The translations under genes were made by a program, and so were the position numbers. DNA of 64,000 nucleotides. It comes from Doryteuthis pealeii (taxonomy: Eukaryota > Mollusca > Cephalopoda > Myopsida > Loliginidae). Numbering within the stretch: the first letter of the stretch is position 1; the number at the start of each line of letters is the position of its first letter. Shown here one piece after another: positions 1-11,152 of this stretch. The stretch is from NCBI GenBank assembly GCA_023376005.1, contig CM042157.1, positions 52,141,712 to 52,205,711 of the forward strand. The letters are read 5' to 3'. A model generated the notes under the pieces. The model saw nothing but the letters and a program-made list of their open reading frames with translations, was not told the DNA's origin and ran no database searches.

Positions 1-19
1 AGATAAACTAATATTGTAA

Positions 20-860
20 TTAAAAAAAAAATAGAACTTAAAACGAAAGACATGTTTATTTTCCATATGCCTCTACGGATAGTTAATTAAAAAAATGAGT
101 TATTTCATGTTGTTGTTAGTATATGATAAAAAATAATTTTCAACCAGCAATTAACTAATATTGTTATTTACATTAACAATATTATTTCAGATAGGAATCC
201 ACGTAGAGACACATGAAAAATACATTTTATAAATAGTGTAATACCATTTCTGAACAACATCATTTTATTTAAATAAACTTAAAAATACTTTGTAAAAACA
301 ATTTTTATTTAAATAAACATATCTGCATTTCTCTTGTGATTAAATAAAACTATTTTAATATAAAAACGTGTCTTTCGTTTAAAGTTTTATAATTAAAACA
401 AAAACAAAACAAAAACAATAACAATATTAGTTTAAAATTAAAAAGTATTTATTTTAAAAAGATTTTGATAGGGTTAGGGGTTAGGGTTAAGGTTAGGGGT
501 TAGGGTTAGCAGTTATTATTATAATCTTATAATATACTTATTATAGCTGTAACCATTCCCGTGTTTAACGTGTCTAACATTAAAAGTGTTATAATAAAAA
601 AAGAATTGCTATTGAATTAACAACAACAACATGGAATAAGTAAAAAAAAGTGTCTTTAATATAAAAATGTGTCTTTCGCTTAAAGTTTTATAATAAAAAA
701 AAATTGCTACTGAAGTATCAACTTCAACATGATATAACTAAAAACAAGTGCGTCTAAAAATCGTCTGTTAACAAACAACCGGATTTTGACGGTAAAAAGC
801 AAAACATGTCCTTTTGAATCTAGGTCTCACCTGGGGTGCTTATTGGTGTCTTGGTCCAAA
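20..860. repeat. Dispersed repeat W, copy 1
   Basis: AT-rich noncoding sequence that recurs at about 32361-33290 in the same orientation. Shared blocks include the run around 'ttctgaacaacatc', the run around 'catatctgcatttctctt', and the closing block with 'aaccggat' and 'ggggtgcttattgg'. No coding frame is visible. The family is not recognised; no terminal repeats were found. Confidence 0.6.
470..510 (+). repeat. Short interstitial telomere-like tract
   Basis: About 40 bases made of TTAGGG, TTAGGGG and TTAAGG units, the animal telomere motif in slightly degenerate form. It lies inside repeat W; the second W copy near 32.7 kb lacks it, so it looks like a local insertion and not an ancestral part of the repeat. 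Confidence 0.7.
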
Positions 861-1740
861 AATGTTTACTAGCTAGAAATAGATAAAAGCAAGATCCGAT
901 GTTTTCTTTTATAAACAATTTCGCCAAAATATCAGACTTAATGGTGACTGAAAAGGGATTAGTCTCATTTGATCTGGGGGACCATATGGCTTAGGAGTGA
1001 CCAAGATATTTAACACGTGTTCGGAGAGTTCAAGAATCTTCCCGAAACTTCTGAACGGAAAGGCACAAAAAACAGCTGCCCTGAGAAGCGAGTTGATAGC
1101 TAGGCGTGACACCAGGCAGACGAGTCAGTTGAGCACTAAGCTTTTTGACCGCATGGGAGAGTTATAGTTCTGGGCTTGGCAGCTGGTACTTGAATGGGAC
1201 AAATTAAGTTAATGATATCTAAAGACAGTTACGTGTTAAGTCGAGTTTAACGAAGAATACAAAGAACGAAACTGAATGAGATTTTTCTCTCTCTTGCATC
1301 CCTGGCTGAAGGAATAAATCTTTTAAGAAAATAAATCCCCATGTCTGTTGCGCTTTGCCACTAAGAAAAGACTTTATAAATGAAATGAAACGTAAAGGTC
1401 CAGCTGTTAGGCGTAAACAAACAGTAAGCAGTCTTACCCCAAGCCGAAGAACCAGAGGAAAACAATCTGTGGACTTAAGTTAATTGACCATGACGACAAC
1501 GCGTGTCTGCTGACGTCTTCCTCTTCTCTGTATATCATCACATCACAGGAGACAGTAGTACTAGTCGCTGTTCCCTGCGCACATTAGTAGTTCTGACCGA
1601 TCTAGCCGCTGCCCTCTGACAGGGGAAGAGGAGGAATTTGTTTTGGTAAACAAACCATTGTGCCCTCCTTGTATACGTTTGCAGTACCTATCGTCTACGC
1701 TACACGGTGTTCAGTACACTTGCAGTAGAGCCACGTTACA
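861..1740. other. No gene seen; GC-richer unexplained stretch
   Basis: This segment has a higher GC content than its surroundings, especially 1490-1740, but no ORF of credible composition, no splice-bounded reading frame that I recognise, and no second copy noticed in the window. It may be the edge of a transposable element or unannotated host noncoding sequence. Confidence 0.4.
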
Positions 1741-1744
1741 CTTT

Positions 1745-2110
1745 GCAGTGAATGGAAGTATTTATTTTACATTTATAAATTTAATAAAATCCCTAAAAAA
1801 TTTTAAAAAGTAGACAACTTTAATTTTTAATAGATTCCTTACAAAATAAGCTAACGATTAAAAAAAAAAGATAAATATTTTTTCATATTTACAAGACTTA
1901 AGTTTCAAAATATAAAACGTCCTACTACCAAATTTATCAGAGTATCTATTTTTTTTTCTTTTACATATGTTCCGTCATTGAATCATCTTTCCAAAAACGT
2001 TATGAAGAAACTTGTATGGGGGATCGATGTTCAAAACAAAAACTAGTGAAAAAATAATTTAGAGTAAACATTTATTTAGAATAAAAGTTCTTCTTTTATT
2101 ACTTGTAGAG
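1745..2110. repeat. Dispersed repeat V, partial copy
   Basis: Matches parts of 6130-6560 and 39070-39430 in the same orientation. Shared blocks include 'agtatttattttaca', 'gggggatc' followed by 'aaaacaaaaact', and 'cttttattact'. Only this inner part of the repeat is present here. No coding capacity is seen. Confidence 0.6.
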
Positions 2111-3540
2111 GCCTTGTTGTTGAGGTTCGCAAATGATATTATGACGAATAAAAATATGACACAGTTTAGGTAGAAAATACGGAAAAATGATAAAACAAAT
2201 GCATGTGATTAGATGATAACAAATAAATTTATTCAGAGAATAAATTTGCAATAATCAACAAAATTGAATGTTCAAAAGAAATAGTGTAGATATGATGTGG
2301 AAGATATGTTTGCTAAGAAATGTGTAATGTAAAATGGAAAAGTTCGTGTGTAGAGTTTTGGAAAGTTCGTCAAGGAATGTGTAATGTGAAATGTTTATGT
2401 AGTCGAAAAGTTCGAATAGACGTGTGCTAGAAATGAGAATTAATTTTGTATATACGACCTGTTGAAACGGATTCCTGATGTTGAACGAAGTAGTATGAAT
2501 GAATGATAGTAGTAGGAGCGTTTTAGTTGTGTGGAGGTAGTGAAATCGTTCGTTCGGACATCTGTTTCTTGGTCGTGTTCTATCCGACGGCGAGATGAAT
2601 TCTATGTGATCTATCCGGTGTGGAGATGGTAACTGTCTGACAGCGAGACGAGATCTGTGTAATGGTTGATTTCTTCTCTGTCTTTTATAATTATCAGGTG
2701 AATCAAAAAGTAATTAATTTTTTGAGCGCGAATGCGTGGACGTAGTAGAGAACAATGCTAACCCAGCCAATCGAGTCTGATTTTTATGTAAACATTTGTT
2801 TTAATCTCTTTTCCTTAAATTTGGGAAAAGGATCGTATGACAACATGGGGGGTCGTAGTCATTCATAGTCACTTCCACCATTCTCGTCCAGGTCGTCTGG
2901 GAGAATATCGATTACCACCAATAGCAGTCTCCCAGATCGATACTCTGAATCATTACGTACAGGACGTCCGGAGAGAATATTGATGATCAATAGCAGTCTG
3001 TCCGGATCGATCTCTGTCACTGGCCGTCTTATCGTCCGTCAACCCCAACGCCGTGTCTGGAACGCACCCATGTGTCATAGGAAAAAAACCCAGCAACAAC
3101 AAAGAGAGACGAAGACAAGACAATTTCAGGTGAACATTAGAAATGGTGGACATCCCCCCCCCCCCGCTTTCCTTAGGAACCTCTGCTAAGCTGGTTTCTA
3201 GTGGGCAACTAAACTGATCTCTCTGGTGTCCAAAACTCGACTGTCCACTTCGGCTGCAGAAAACTAACTCTTCACTTTTTAAAATTTCCCAGAATCCCCA
3301 AATCTCCTATCGATTCTCGTACGAAATCTCATCTTCCGAGATTTTATCAACCCCGTGTGATTTGAAAGTCTTTTGTTTAGAAGACCACCGTCATGATGAG
3401 TTTTATGACCCTTCTGACCGTGGTCAACTATTATTTGCACAAAGGACCAGACATGTTGTCTGCTTCTAACATTAATTGTTCACTATCACTCATTTTTATC
3501 TAGCCTGAATTCTTTTTCTTATTCTTAAGATTTACTTGAC
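2111..3540. other. No gene seen; contains two related hairpin units
   Basis: The region 2440-3480 is GC-richer than average. Two related segments, 2887-2945 and 2966-3015, each carry 'agaatat' followed by 'aatagcagtct' between complementary arms (gtctgggag/ctcccagat and gtccgga/tccgga). A short stretch near 3360-3390 resembles 40646-40680. The short ORFs here overlap on opposite strands and look like chance frames. It may be a long terminal repeat of an element I cannot name. Confidence 0.35.
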
Positions 3541-3554
3541 TTAGCCGTGACCCT

Positions 3555-3830
3555 ACCTACACATACAGTATATGTATACCCACATACACATGTATGTATA
3601 CATACGCACATATATATCTATATCTATATATACATACACACACATGATCTACTTGAACACACACACACATATGTGGGTGATCCTAATCCATTCCTAATTT
3701 ACACACACACACACACACACACACTTATCTTATATGTGGGTTTTCTTACTACCTATTCAGTTATCTACCTAGAATTATATATACACACCTACACCCGCAT
3801 GCACAGATGCATACTGCATCCATGCATTGT
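3555..3830. repeat. CA/TA-rich microsatellite region
   Basis: Simple sequence with (CA)n, (TA)n and ACATA-type units, including an uninterrupted CA run near 3700-3723. The reading frame over it is low-complexity and not a gene. Confidence 0.9.
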
Positions 3831-3887
3831 GCTATAATTGTGTTCGTGTGTTTATTCTTATTTTGATATAAAATATAGGATTGTATT

Positions 3888-3990
3888 TTATATATTTCAT
3901 ATCCCGAAAGTTTTATTAAAATCGGGTCATTTGTTTATTTTTGTTGATTTTAGAAGAATTTCCTGTGATCACCCTTATTAGCAGATGTGC
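3888..3990. repeat. Tail fragment of repeat V
   Basis: The block 'aagttttatt' through 'cctgtgatcaccctt' matches the end of the V copy at 6555-6630, so this is an isolated 3' piece of that family. Confidence 0.55.
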
Positions 3991-4124
3991 GAATTTGAAC
4001 GCCCCTATGTTACTGCTTTTCGACTTAAACAAAAATTTGACCTAAAATAATCGAATTTAATTCATTTTAATTTGTTTTTAAAATGAAAATGAGCACACAA
4101 ATTGGTGGTACCTATAATTATTAA

Positions 4125-4275
4125 TTATAGGCAGCCTACAGCATTAAGTTCCAAGTACTAAATAAAGCTTTGTTTAGTTGTGGCACAAGGCTGGATGTAG
4201 GGACAGCAAGTGAGACTCGAACTTCACTAGTAATAGTATGCCAGGCTAGCTTGCTAACCATTCATTACGGTGTAA
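4125..4275 (-). repeat. tRNA-derived SINE (partial)
   Basis: On the minus strand there is a tRNA-like head with an A-box-like stretch 'tggttagcaagctagcc' (4244-4260) and a good B box 'gttcgagtctc' (4212-4222). An unrelated AT-rich tail follows. The A-B spacing is shorter than in a full tRNA, and the arms do not fold as an intact cloverleaf, so this is a SINE copy and not a working tRNA gene. Confidence 0.5.
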
Positions 4276-4289
4276 GAGAATTGATTAGG

Positions 4290-5310
4290 TATACCCAAAA
4301 AAAATCGTCTGCTACGTTTTTTTTTTAAACGAATTAAAATTAATTAAATCTATTATTTAAGGTCACACTTTTGTCTAAAACGATAAGTAGTAACATAATG
4401 ACCATCATTAAAAAAAAAGAAAAATAGCATTACATATGCAGTTCATTTTAATACATTTAAATTTCGACGCGATCCGCCATTATGTCTCTTTTTCAATGGT
4501 TTAAAGGGCTTGTTTACAATTTTAATGTAACATTCGCGATTGCAAAAAAAATTACCAAACATCAGGCAATTATCCGATTCTAATGAAATTTTCAGTATTG
4601 ATTTATCAATTAATGAATTTTATAATGCATTAGTTATTTTATTTCAAAACTTTAATTAAGTATTTTTGCTATGAAAAATTAATATATAAAATTTATTTAA
4701 AATATGAAAAGCCTGATGTTAAGTTTAAAACGTTATATTTTTAGATTCTAGAAATAAATATCTATTTAATGCAAACCTTATTTTATTACATCAAAGTATA
4801 CTTTTTGAAGAAAAACTCGATTCAAAATGTAGCCACTCCCCTTTAAGCAGAAAAAATATCGAAAAAATATTTTTTTCTTTTATAAGATAATAGCCAATTA
4901 AAAAATTATCGAAATGAGTAAAAAAGAAATCTCCAAAAAATTATTTATTATTTTTTTTTTTACATTTGATTTTTCAATTTTCGGTACTTATTTTCTCATA
5001 GAAACACCACCGTAAATTTTTTTGTTTTATTTCTATTCATCTTTTATCTCTTTATTTATACTGTAATTAGAAAACTATAAGACCAACTCGAAAAAATGTT
5101 ACGCCCCCAACATAAGGGGGTGGGGGGCGTCAAAATTAAGTGACCTGAAAAAAATGAGAAAGTTTTGAAATAAAATGAATAATGCATTATAAAGATCATT
5201 CATTGATAAATAAACACTGTAAATTTCATTAAAATCCGATAATTCCCTGATTTTTGGTAAATTATTTTCTGTAGGGTCTGGGGTAGGCATGTGCAAACCA
5301 GTCGGCATTT
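4290..5310. repeat. Inverted-repeat element U, copy 1
   Basis: The block 4543-4660 ('ttaccaaacatc' through 'atttcaaaac') recurs inverted at 5160-5265. The two arms enclose about 500 bases. Related copies lie at about 12.99-13.56, 25.06-26.37 and 52.6-53.5 kb. No protein is encoded. The structure suggests a foldback or MITE-like nonautonomous DNA element. Confidence 0.6.
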
Positions 5311-5324
5311 TGAAAGTTTGTTTA

Positions 5325-6640
5325 CTTGTAAAAAATATCTTAAAACGTCAATAAAAATTGGAAAATTAACTTTTTACTGTTTTCTTTTACGTTTAATATA
5401 AAGAACAATTCCAAGTTTATGGGTTATAAAAAAGAAAAAAAGAAATTTCTCTCACATAAAACCTAATTTTTTGCATTTTAAAGTAAATCGGCTCAAGTCC
5501 GCGCAAGAACGCGCAAGAACGCGCATTTGTTGACATATTATCCGATCTTGACGTGTGCACTTTTTCTTCATATGGATGGGCAGACGAATAAAAAAATTTT
5601 CTGTAGCAAAAAACAAATTACTAATTTAGCATTTCCTTGATGCCTCACAATTTAACTCTTAATATTATTGAGTCTACTTCTTCGGCGAAACTTTTTTTTT
5701 TTTGGTAAAATACAATACACAAAATAAAGAAACAAAAAAATAAAATAAAAAGTTTATTTACCTTCAGAATTTTTGACTGAACAGTAATATCTGCGTTCTG
5801 TATATACACGGGAGAATTATTTGTTTTCAAATAAATAATAAATTTCTTCAAACACTGTTTGGTTTCTCTTTCACGTCACAGAGTATAAATGTGTACGCGT
5901 CGGGTATTTTGACTTGTTTACCCATAACACACCAGTGAAAATGACAAATACGTTTTTTTTTCCATTACAGGCTTCCGTAATCATTCTCACAACAACTTTT
6001 AATTCAAACATTATTTTCAAAAATTCATAAAAATAAGAATAGACATATGTTATGTCATTATTTTTAGCGAGATATGTTTTATACAATATTTTCTTTGAAT
6101 TAATGAATACGATTTTGTTATGCATTAAACAAAAGTATTTATTTTACATTTTATAAAATTTTGAAAATCTCTGAAAATCTCTGAAAAATAAAATAAAAAT
6201 GTACACAATACGAACTTTTAATATAAAATTCTTTTGAAAATAATCTAACAATTAAAAAAAAAAAAAAAAAAAAGATACATATTTTTTCTTATTTACGAGA
6301 TTTTAAGTTTCAATGTTTAAGATGCCCTATTTCCAAAACCGATTTATTAGCGAATTATCTTTTTATATATATGTTATGTCATTATATTGTCTTTATAAAA
6401 ATGTAAAATTTATTTATATGCAAAAAAAAAAAAAAATATATTTGTTGGGGGGATCAATACGCGAAACAAAAACTAACGAAAAAAATTATTAGTCTTTTCA
6501 ATTTAGTAAAAATTTATTTACAATAAAGTTCATCTTTTATTACTTCATAAACAAAAAGTTTTATTCGAATCGGATCGTTAGTTTATTTTATATGATTTTT
6601 AGAAGAATTTCCTGTGATCACCCTTTTATATAGTAGGCGA
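5325..6640. repeat. Dispersed repeat V, long copy
   Basis: Co-linear with 38515-39490. It starts at a block containing 'ggaaaattaactttt' and 'tttacgtttaatataaag' and ends at 'cctgtgatcacccttt'. It is noncoding and AT-rich, with short A and T runs. The minus-strand ORFs at 5645-5851 and 5871-6125 do not resemble known proteins and I treat them as chance frames. Confidence 0.6.
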
Positions 6641-7160
6641 GAATTTGCACATGGCTAGTCTGGGGCTAAAGTCATTTGGTTAAAAACGCATTTTAGGCCC
6701 ATTTTGGGTAATTAATATAAATAATTCATTGCATCTAGACTTCTAGATAAATAAATGAGAATACTCTGTAATAATTAGCATTTAATAGTAATCTAATCTA
6801 CCTTGAGAAAATAATATTTTCATTTCTTTCCATAATAACCGTAGAATATTTAAAAAAAAAAAAGGTAACAAACAGCAATAAACGTAAAATGAACATTGAA
6901 AAAATAAGAAAAAAAAATACTAGTAATGTCAATAGCGCTTGTTTAAAAACAATTTACTATATCGGTTATCTGACCTTGATTTAGTTTCCGTTAAATTGTT
7001 AAAATTTTCAATTTCTCTTAAAAAAAAAAAAACATTAAAGAAATATTCATACTATAATTCAACGCTATGAATTTTTATGTTACGATTAAATTTATTAGGT
7101 AAAATAAAAATTAAGGATAGAAAAAATAATTTTCAAAAAAAGATAAATAAACCCATAATC
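6641..7160. other. AT-rich upstream region of the proposed NCAPG start
   Basis: No gene is visible. A fragment of repeat U ('cgcattttaggcccat') lies near 6680-6710. The rest is unique-looking AT-rich sequence leading into the promoter-like motifs at 7164-7206. Confidence 0.5.
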
Positions 7161-7163
7161 CCT

Positions 7164-7206
7164 ACCGGAAGTTAACGAAATTTCTAAAACTGGCGGAAAT
7201 TTTGAA
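7164..7206 (+). promoter_or_regulatory. Putative NCAPG core promoter: ETS site plus CDE/CHR pair
   Basis: ACCGGAAGT at 7164-7172 is a consensus ETS-family site. GGCGG (7192-7196), a four-base spacer, and TTTGAA (7201-7206) reproduce the cell-cycle-dependent element / cell-cycle genes homology region layout, which in vertebrate G2/M promoters is bound by E2F/DREAM and MuvB complexes. No TATA or CCAAT box is obvious. The ATG of the proposed first NCAPG exon follows eight bases after TTTGAA, so the transcription start is either very close or lies upstream with the motif in the leader. The motifs are seen directly; the function is inferred from their fit to a mitotic gene. Confidence 0.55.
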
Positions 7207-7214
7207 TTGACAAG

Positions 7215-7224
7215 ATGACGGCGG
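7215..7224 (+). CDS. NCAPG: NCAPG exon 1 (proposed first coding exon)
   Basis: ATG ACG GCG G followed by a strong donor (GTGAGT at 7225). It encodes MTA plus the first base of a codon (phase 1). The acceptor at 44254 opens an exon that needs exactly one incoming base, and joining them reads MTAVVENNS and then continues into the CAP-G N-terminus. The distance from Met to the conserved Gln-Asn before the first helix is about that of vertebrate CAP-G. The intron would be about 37 kb, filled with transposable elements. The short length makes the call depend on phase, splice consensus, protein length and the promoter motifs just upstream. A transcript joining 7224 to 44255 would settle it; a different first exon nearer 44 kb remains possible. 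Confidence 0.55.
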
Positions 7225-8519
7225 GTGAGTTTTTATTAATTTAACTGGTTACTGATCTTAACGCGCACTCACATATAAACAAACAATGAGTAACTTTTCC
7301 CTTTATTTTCTGTTGTTCAAAGTTTTGGGAATTAACAGCTTTTTTATTTAAAGATAAAAAGAAGAAAAAGTTTTATATAAAAAAAAAGCAATAACTTATT
7401 GTTTTATTTAATTCTTTTCATGTCTGAAGTTGATTTCAGTAATCAAGTTTGTACTAAACCTATTGATTTATTTCTTTTAGTTTTAATTTACATTTATTAT
7501 TTTAATGTGGGATTGAATTTAACATCCTTCAAATTAAATGTAATTAAGAATTAAAAAAAAAAAAGAACTAAAATGAAAGTTTACTTAAAAACATTTTCTG
7601 ACCAGTTAAAAAAAACTTACGATGCGATCCGTCTTTCTGTGTAAAGAAAGCGACACTGATGTACAACCTTTATTTTTTGTTAAATTTGTTTTTCTAAAAA
7701 AAATATCCTCATTGTTATTTTGTTTACCTTTGTTCTTTTTTTTAAAGAATTACTTTATCTGTTAAAATATTTTTAACAGCTCCCGAAGACTCTTTAAAAA
7801 CAAACACTTGTTTTTATAAAAGAAAAAATGCCTCCCTCCCAAAAGGTCTACTTATTTTTTTTCTATTCACACACACACAAAATAAAATGGATTTATCTTG
7901 AAGAAAACAACAATGACACTTTAAATTTTATTTTTTAAGACATTTGATTCTTTTAAACCATTTTAAAATTGTTTTCGATCTCTTCAAATTTAAATATGCA
8001 ATGAAATAGCTGAGGTTGTCACTACTAGAATAGTCTTAGTCCTAATCAATCAGTGATCATCCTCCACACATTAAAACATGTAATGTGTGAAAATAAACAA
8101 TTTTGATTTGATTTGAGTTGTTTATTTTCGGTACTAATGCAGAATAGCACGCAAGAGATAATATCATTAGATTACGTATGAAATGCATTTCATTTCACGG
8201 AAATACCCGAAACCTTTGAAGCGCTTGGATTTAGTGTTAGGCTTATGCTACTTCGGGAGTTTCCGTAATTTAATATTTACACGTAGAATGCGATTCCAAT
8301 TATATTATCTCTTGTATCTTATTTACCTTTGCCTTTGTTTACATATTATCATTTTGAAGCATTTGAACTGCAGTCACAACATTAACCCAATTAATTTTAC
8401 CATTTTACGAAAATCACCGTTTCTTATAATGTGGAAAAAAAACTGACGGTTGGTCAGGCGGGAAGGAGCTGAAGCTACCTTGTGATGTCCTTATAGGATC
8501 TGTCAATTTTGACTTTATA
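7225..8519. other. Start of proposed intron 1; no gene seen
   Basis: AT-rich sequence with A/T runs. The ORF at 8183-8446 has biased, hydrophobic composition and no recognisable domain. I see no repeat copy elsewhere in the window for most of this stretch. Confidence 0.4.
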
Positions 8520-8527
8520 GACAATTT

Positions 8528-9170
8528 GGTAATCAAGGACTATTTGCTCGTAAATTCCTACCATAAAATAAACTGAACCCTCATTTTATGTCCGTGTTTT
8601 TGCAATAAATGTTTTATTTTTCTTGCACCCGTTATGTTACAATATTAAATATGTTTCCTTTATTTATTTTAATATTCACTTCAATGTGTTTTTTATTTTG
8701 TGAGAATGGTTAGTTTTAAAGTGGGGGTTCGTTTTTACACTTCAACTTTCTACTCGTAAATTCCTACCATAAAATGCCCAAGCCTAATTTTATGGCAGGA
8801 ATTTACGAGTAAAAAGTTCAATATTACTTTTTGTTGTTGTTATTTCTTTTCTTTTCGGCTTTGGTACTCTAAAATAAAAACGTCAGATCATCATCGACGA
8901 AAAAACAAAATTACGGTCATAAAAGGAGGATCCAATTTATGCCTAAATTGTAAAACGAGCCCCCACTTTAAAACTAAACATTCTCACAAAATAAAAACTT
9001 TTAGAATATGCACATTGAAATGAATATTAAAATAAATAAATAAAATATATTTTGTATTGTAAAATAACGGGTACAAGAAAAATAAAACATTAATACAAAA
9101 ACACGGACATAAAATGGGGGTTCAGTTTATTTTATGGTAGGAATTTACGAGCAAATAGTCCTTGATTACC
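8528..9170. mobile_element. Foldback MITE Z with 8-bp target duplication
   Basis: The ends are inverted copies of 'ggtaatcaaggactattt' followed by 'gctcgtaaattcctacc'. They are flanked by the perfect direct repeat GACAATTT at 8520-8527 and 9171-9178. The centre (8752-8812) is a second hairpin built from the same 'ctcgtaaattcctacc' motif, so the element looks like two half-units head to head. It encodes no protein. An 8-bp duplication is typical of hAT-type insertion. Related copies lie at 11153-11730, and one-sided pieces sit inside element X (about 15.67-15.75, 30.0-30.1 and 42.26-42.35 kb). Confidence 0.8.
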
Positions 9171-9185
9171 GACAATTTTTGCTTT

Positions 9186-9624
9186 GGCTGAACTTGCACA
9201 ACGGTCGGAAAATTAAAATGGAAAGTTTTTTGGACAGTTAAACTACAGTCTATGAATGACCTTTTTACGAATTGGGTTACGGTTTATGGGATTGGGGATT
9301 AAGGTTGGTTTTTTAATTACGTATTGCTTAAAAACAAACAAAGAAAGAACCCAAAATTACAATACATTTAATGTTGAAAAATATTTTTTTAAACCAAGTT
9401 TAATTGAAATTATACATTGCAATACTGACACAAACAACTGAGACTAATGTGTCTACCTACCGTTGGGTTCAATAATTAATTTCAATGGTTAATTAAATGT
9501 ATTGTGATTTTTAATTTTTTTTTAAAGCAATACGTAATTAAAAACAACCTTAATCCCCAAACCTCTAAACCGTAACCCAATTCGCAAAGGCTGAACTTGC
9601 AAATTGGTCGGAAAATTAAAACGA
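9186..9624. mobile_element. Small foldback element between direct repeats
   Basis: The arms 9267-9330 and 9525-9588 are inverted copies (acgaattgggttacgg against ccgtaacccaattcg). The whole is bracketed by a direct repeat of about 35 bases ('ggctgaacttgca' through 'cggaaaattaaaa') at 9186 and 9588. A direct repeat this long is not a normal target duplication; it may be part of the element. Confidence 0.65.
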
Positions 9625-9677
9625 AAACAAAATGTTTTTTTTTTTTTGGTATTTTCATTTTATTTTATTTATTTTAT

Positions 9678-9709
<32 letters not shown>

Positions 9710-9920
9710 CGACAATCAATTACTAATAAAAAATTTAAATATTTAGATAATCTTTTTTACCTAAAAACAACTTAAAAATGAATATCTAAATATTTTTATC
9801 GACAAGTAAATGTAAATAGTTTAAAGAGTGGGAGGGTTAAAATATTTACATTTACTTGTCGAAAAAAGACTGGAGTGAGTGAAATATCGCATTTACATTT
9901 TTTTTTAATCAACTATCACC
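9625..9920. other. Poly-T and short inverted repeats; no gene
   Basis: Contains a long T run (about 9672-9709) and inverted copies of 'cgacaagtaaatgtaaat' near 9800 and 9843-9863, a motif shared with the foldback element at 11.75-12.28 kb. Confidence 0.5.
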
Positions 9921-10094
9921 ACCTAGCGCCAGTAAATGAAAAATGATTATTAGGAAGGAACAAGAACAACACACAATTAAGAGGAAATAGATAGAGAGCT
10001 TTAATGACTGTTGTACGTTAACGCCAGAGTCTGGACGCAGGCCACAGTTCATATGATGCAAGGGACGTAACCCTGTATAATAAATACTGGCGTG

Positions 10095-10103
<9 letters not shown>
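9921..10103. mobile_element. CGCCAGTA-ended short element, copy 1
   Basis: A unit of roughly 180 bases starting cgccagtaaa and ending ataaatactggcg, so the terminal 8 bases are inverted. It is nearly identical to 24261-24453 apart from a missing block of about 37 bases after 'gcaggcc'. It is noncoding. It could be a MITE or a solo long terminal repeat; the inverted ends favour a MITE. Confidence 0.65.
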
Positions 10104-10132
<29 letters not shown>

Positions 10133-11152
10133 GTTCTTTTATTTATTTAAAAAAAATATTTTTGTAGAGGCCTAATATGATGTGGGTGTTAAAGGCTTAA
10201 AAGTCTACAATATAGTCTTCGAGGAATGTAGGCCTCATCCTAAGTCTGGGACGACGTTCCCACTCGTCCTAGAAAACCTGGAAAAAAAAATTTGTTTTCC
10301 AGTACTGGAAAATCTTGAAAAGATGGGTATTTTTTCAAAATCCTGGAAAATTTTCGTTTTTTTTTTTGTCCTGGAAAAATTGAATTATCTGAGACAAAAT
10401 TAATGTTATTGTTACCGTTAACAAATATAACTAGTAAAATAACAAGGACGCTTTTTTTAATTTTTTTTGTTTTGTTTTGTTTTTGCTCAATGAACCTACC
10501 CAACATTTCCCAAACTGGTCATAAATATTCATTAAACAGTAAAAATGCTTCTGATTGGCTATTTTGAAGTTTCGCTTTCATGTAGCAATATTTTGATTTA
10601 TTTTTATATGACACTGAACAAGAATTTGTGATCAGACTAAAGATAATAAGGTATTCGTTAAAGAAAGGTTAAAAAATAAATTACGTTTAACAAAACTCCC
10701 CCTCTACCTCGTAAAATTTAGAACATTTAAAAAGAATTTTCTGTACTTGTATAGAATAGCACACACGCAAAATTTTGACTGAAAATGAACAATTTAAAAA
10801 AAAAAAAATACATTTAAGAATTAAATAAAATTAATGTTCATTCAAAAAAGGTTTGTTAAACATTTTTGGAGACACTGGAAAGTAAAAAAAAATTCATAAG
10901 ACAAAAGTTGATAACCATTTTAGTCTCGGTAGTTTGTCGGATATTGGGTTGGGATCAAGCGACTGTCAACAATGTAGGTATTGGCAGTGTTACTGTTTTT
11001 AGTCATGTTGATGGGGTGGGGTTGGGGAACACAACCTCCTAGCAAGTCTTCAAGCAAGCGATGCTTGAACAAAATTTTCAAGGACATCAAATGTCAATTT
11101 CAACTCAGTTAAAGTAAGTGTTCTTTTTACGGTGATAATACTCCCCACCCAG

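Noticed and set aside
470..510. Chromosome end
   Set aside because: The TTAGGG tract is only about 40 bases, degenerate and flanked by ordinary repeats on both sides.
3547..3837. 96-codon His/Thr/Tyr-rich ORF
   Set aside because: It is microsatellite sequence (CA/TA repeats) read as protein.
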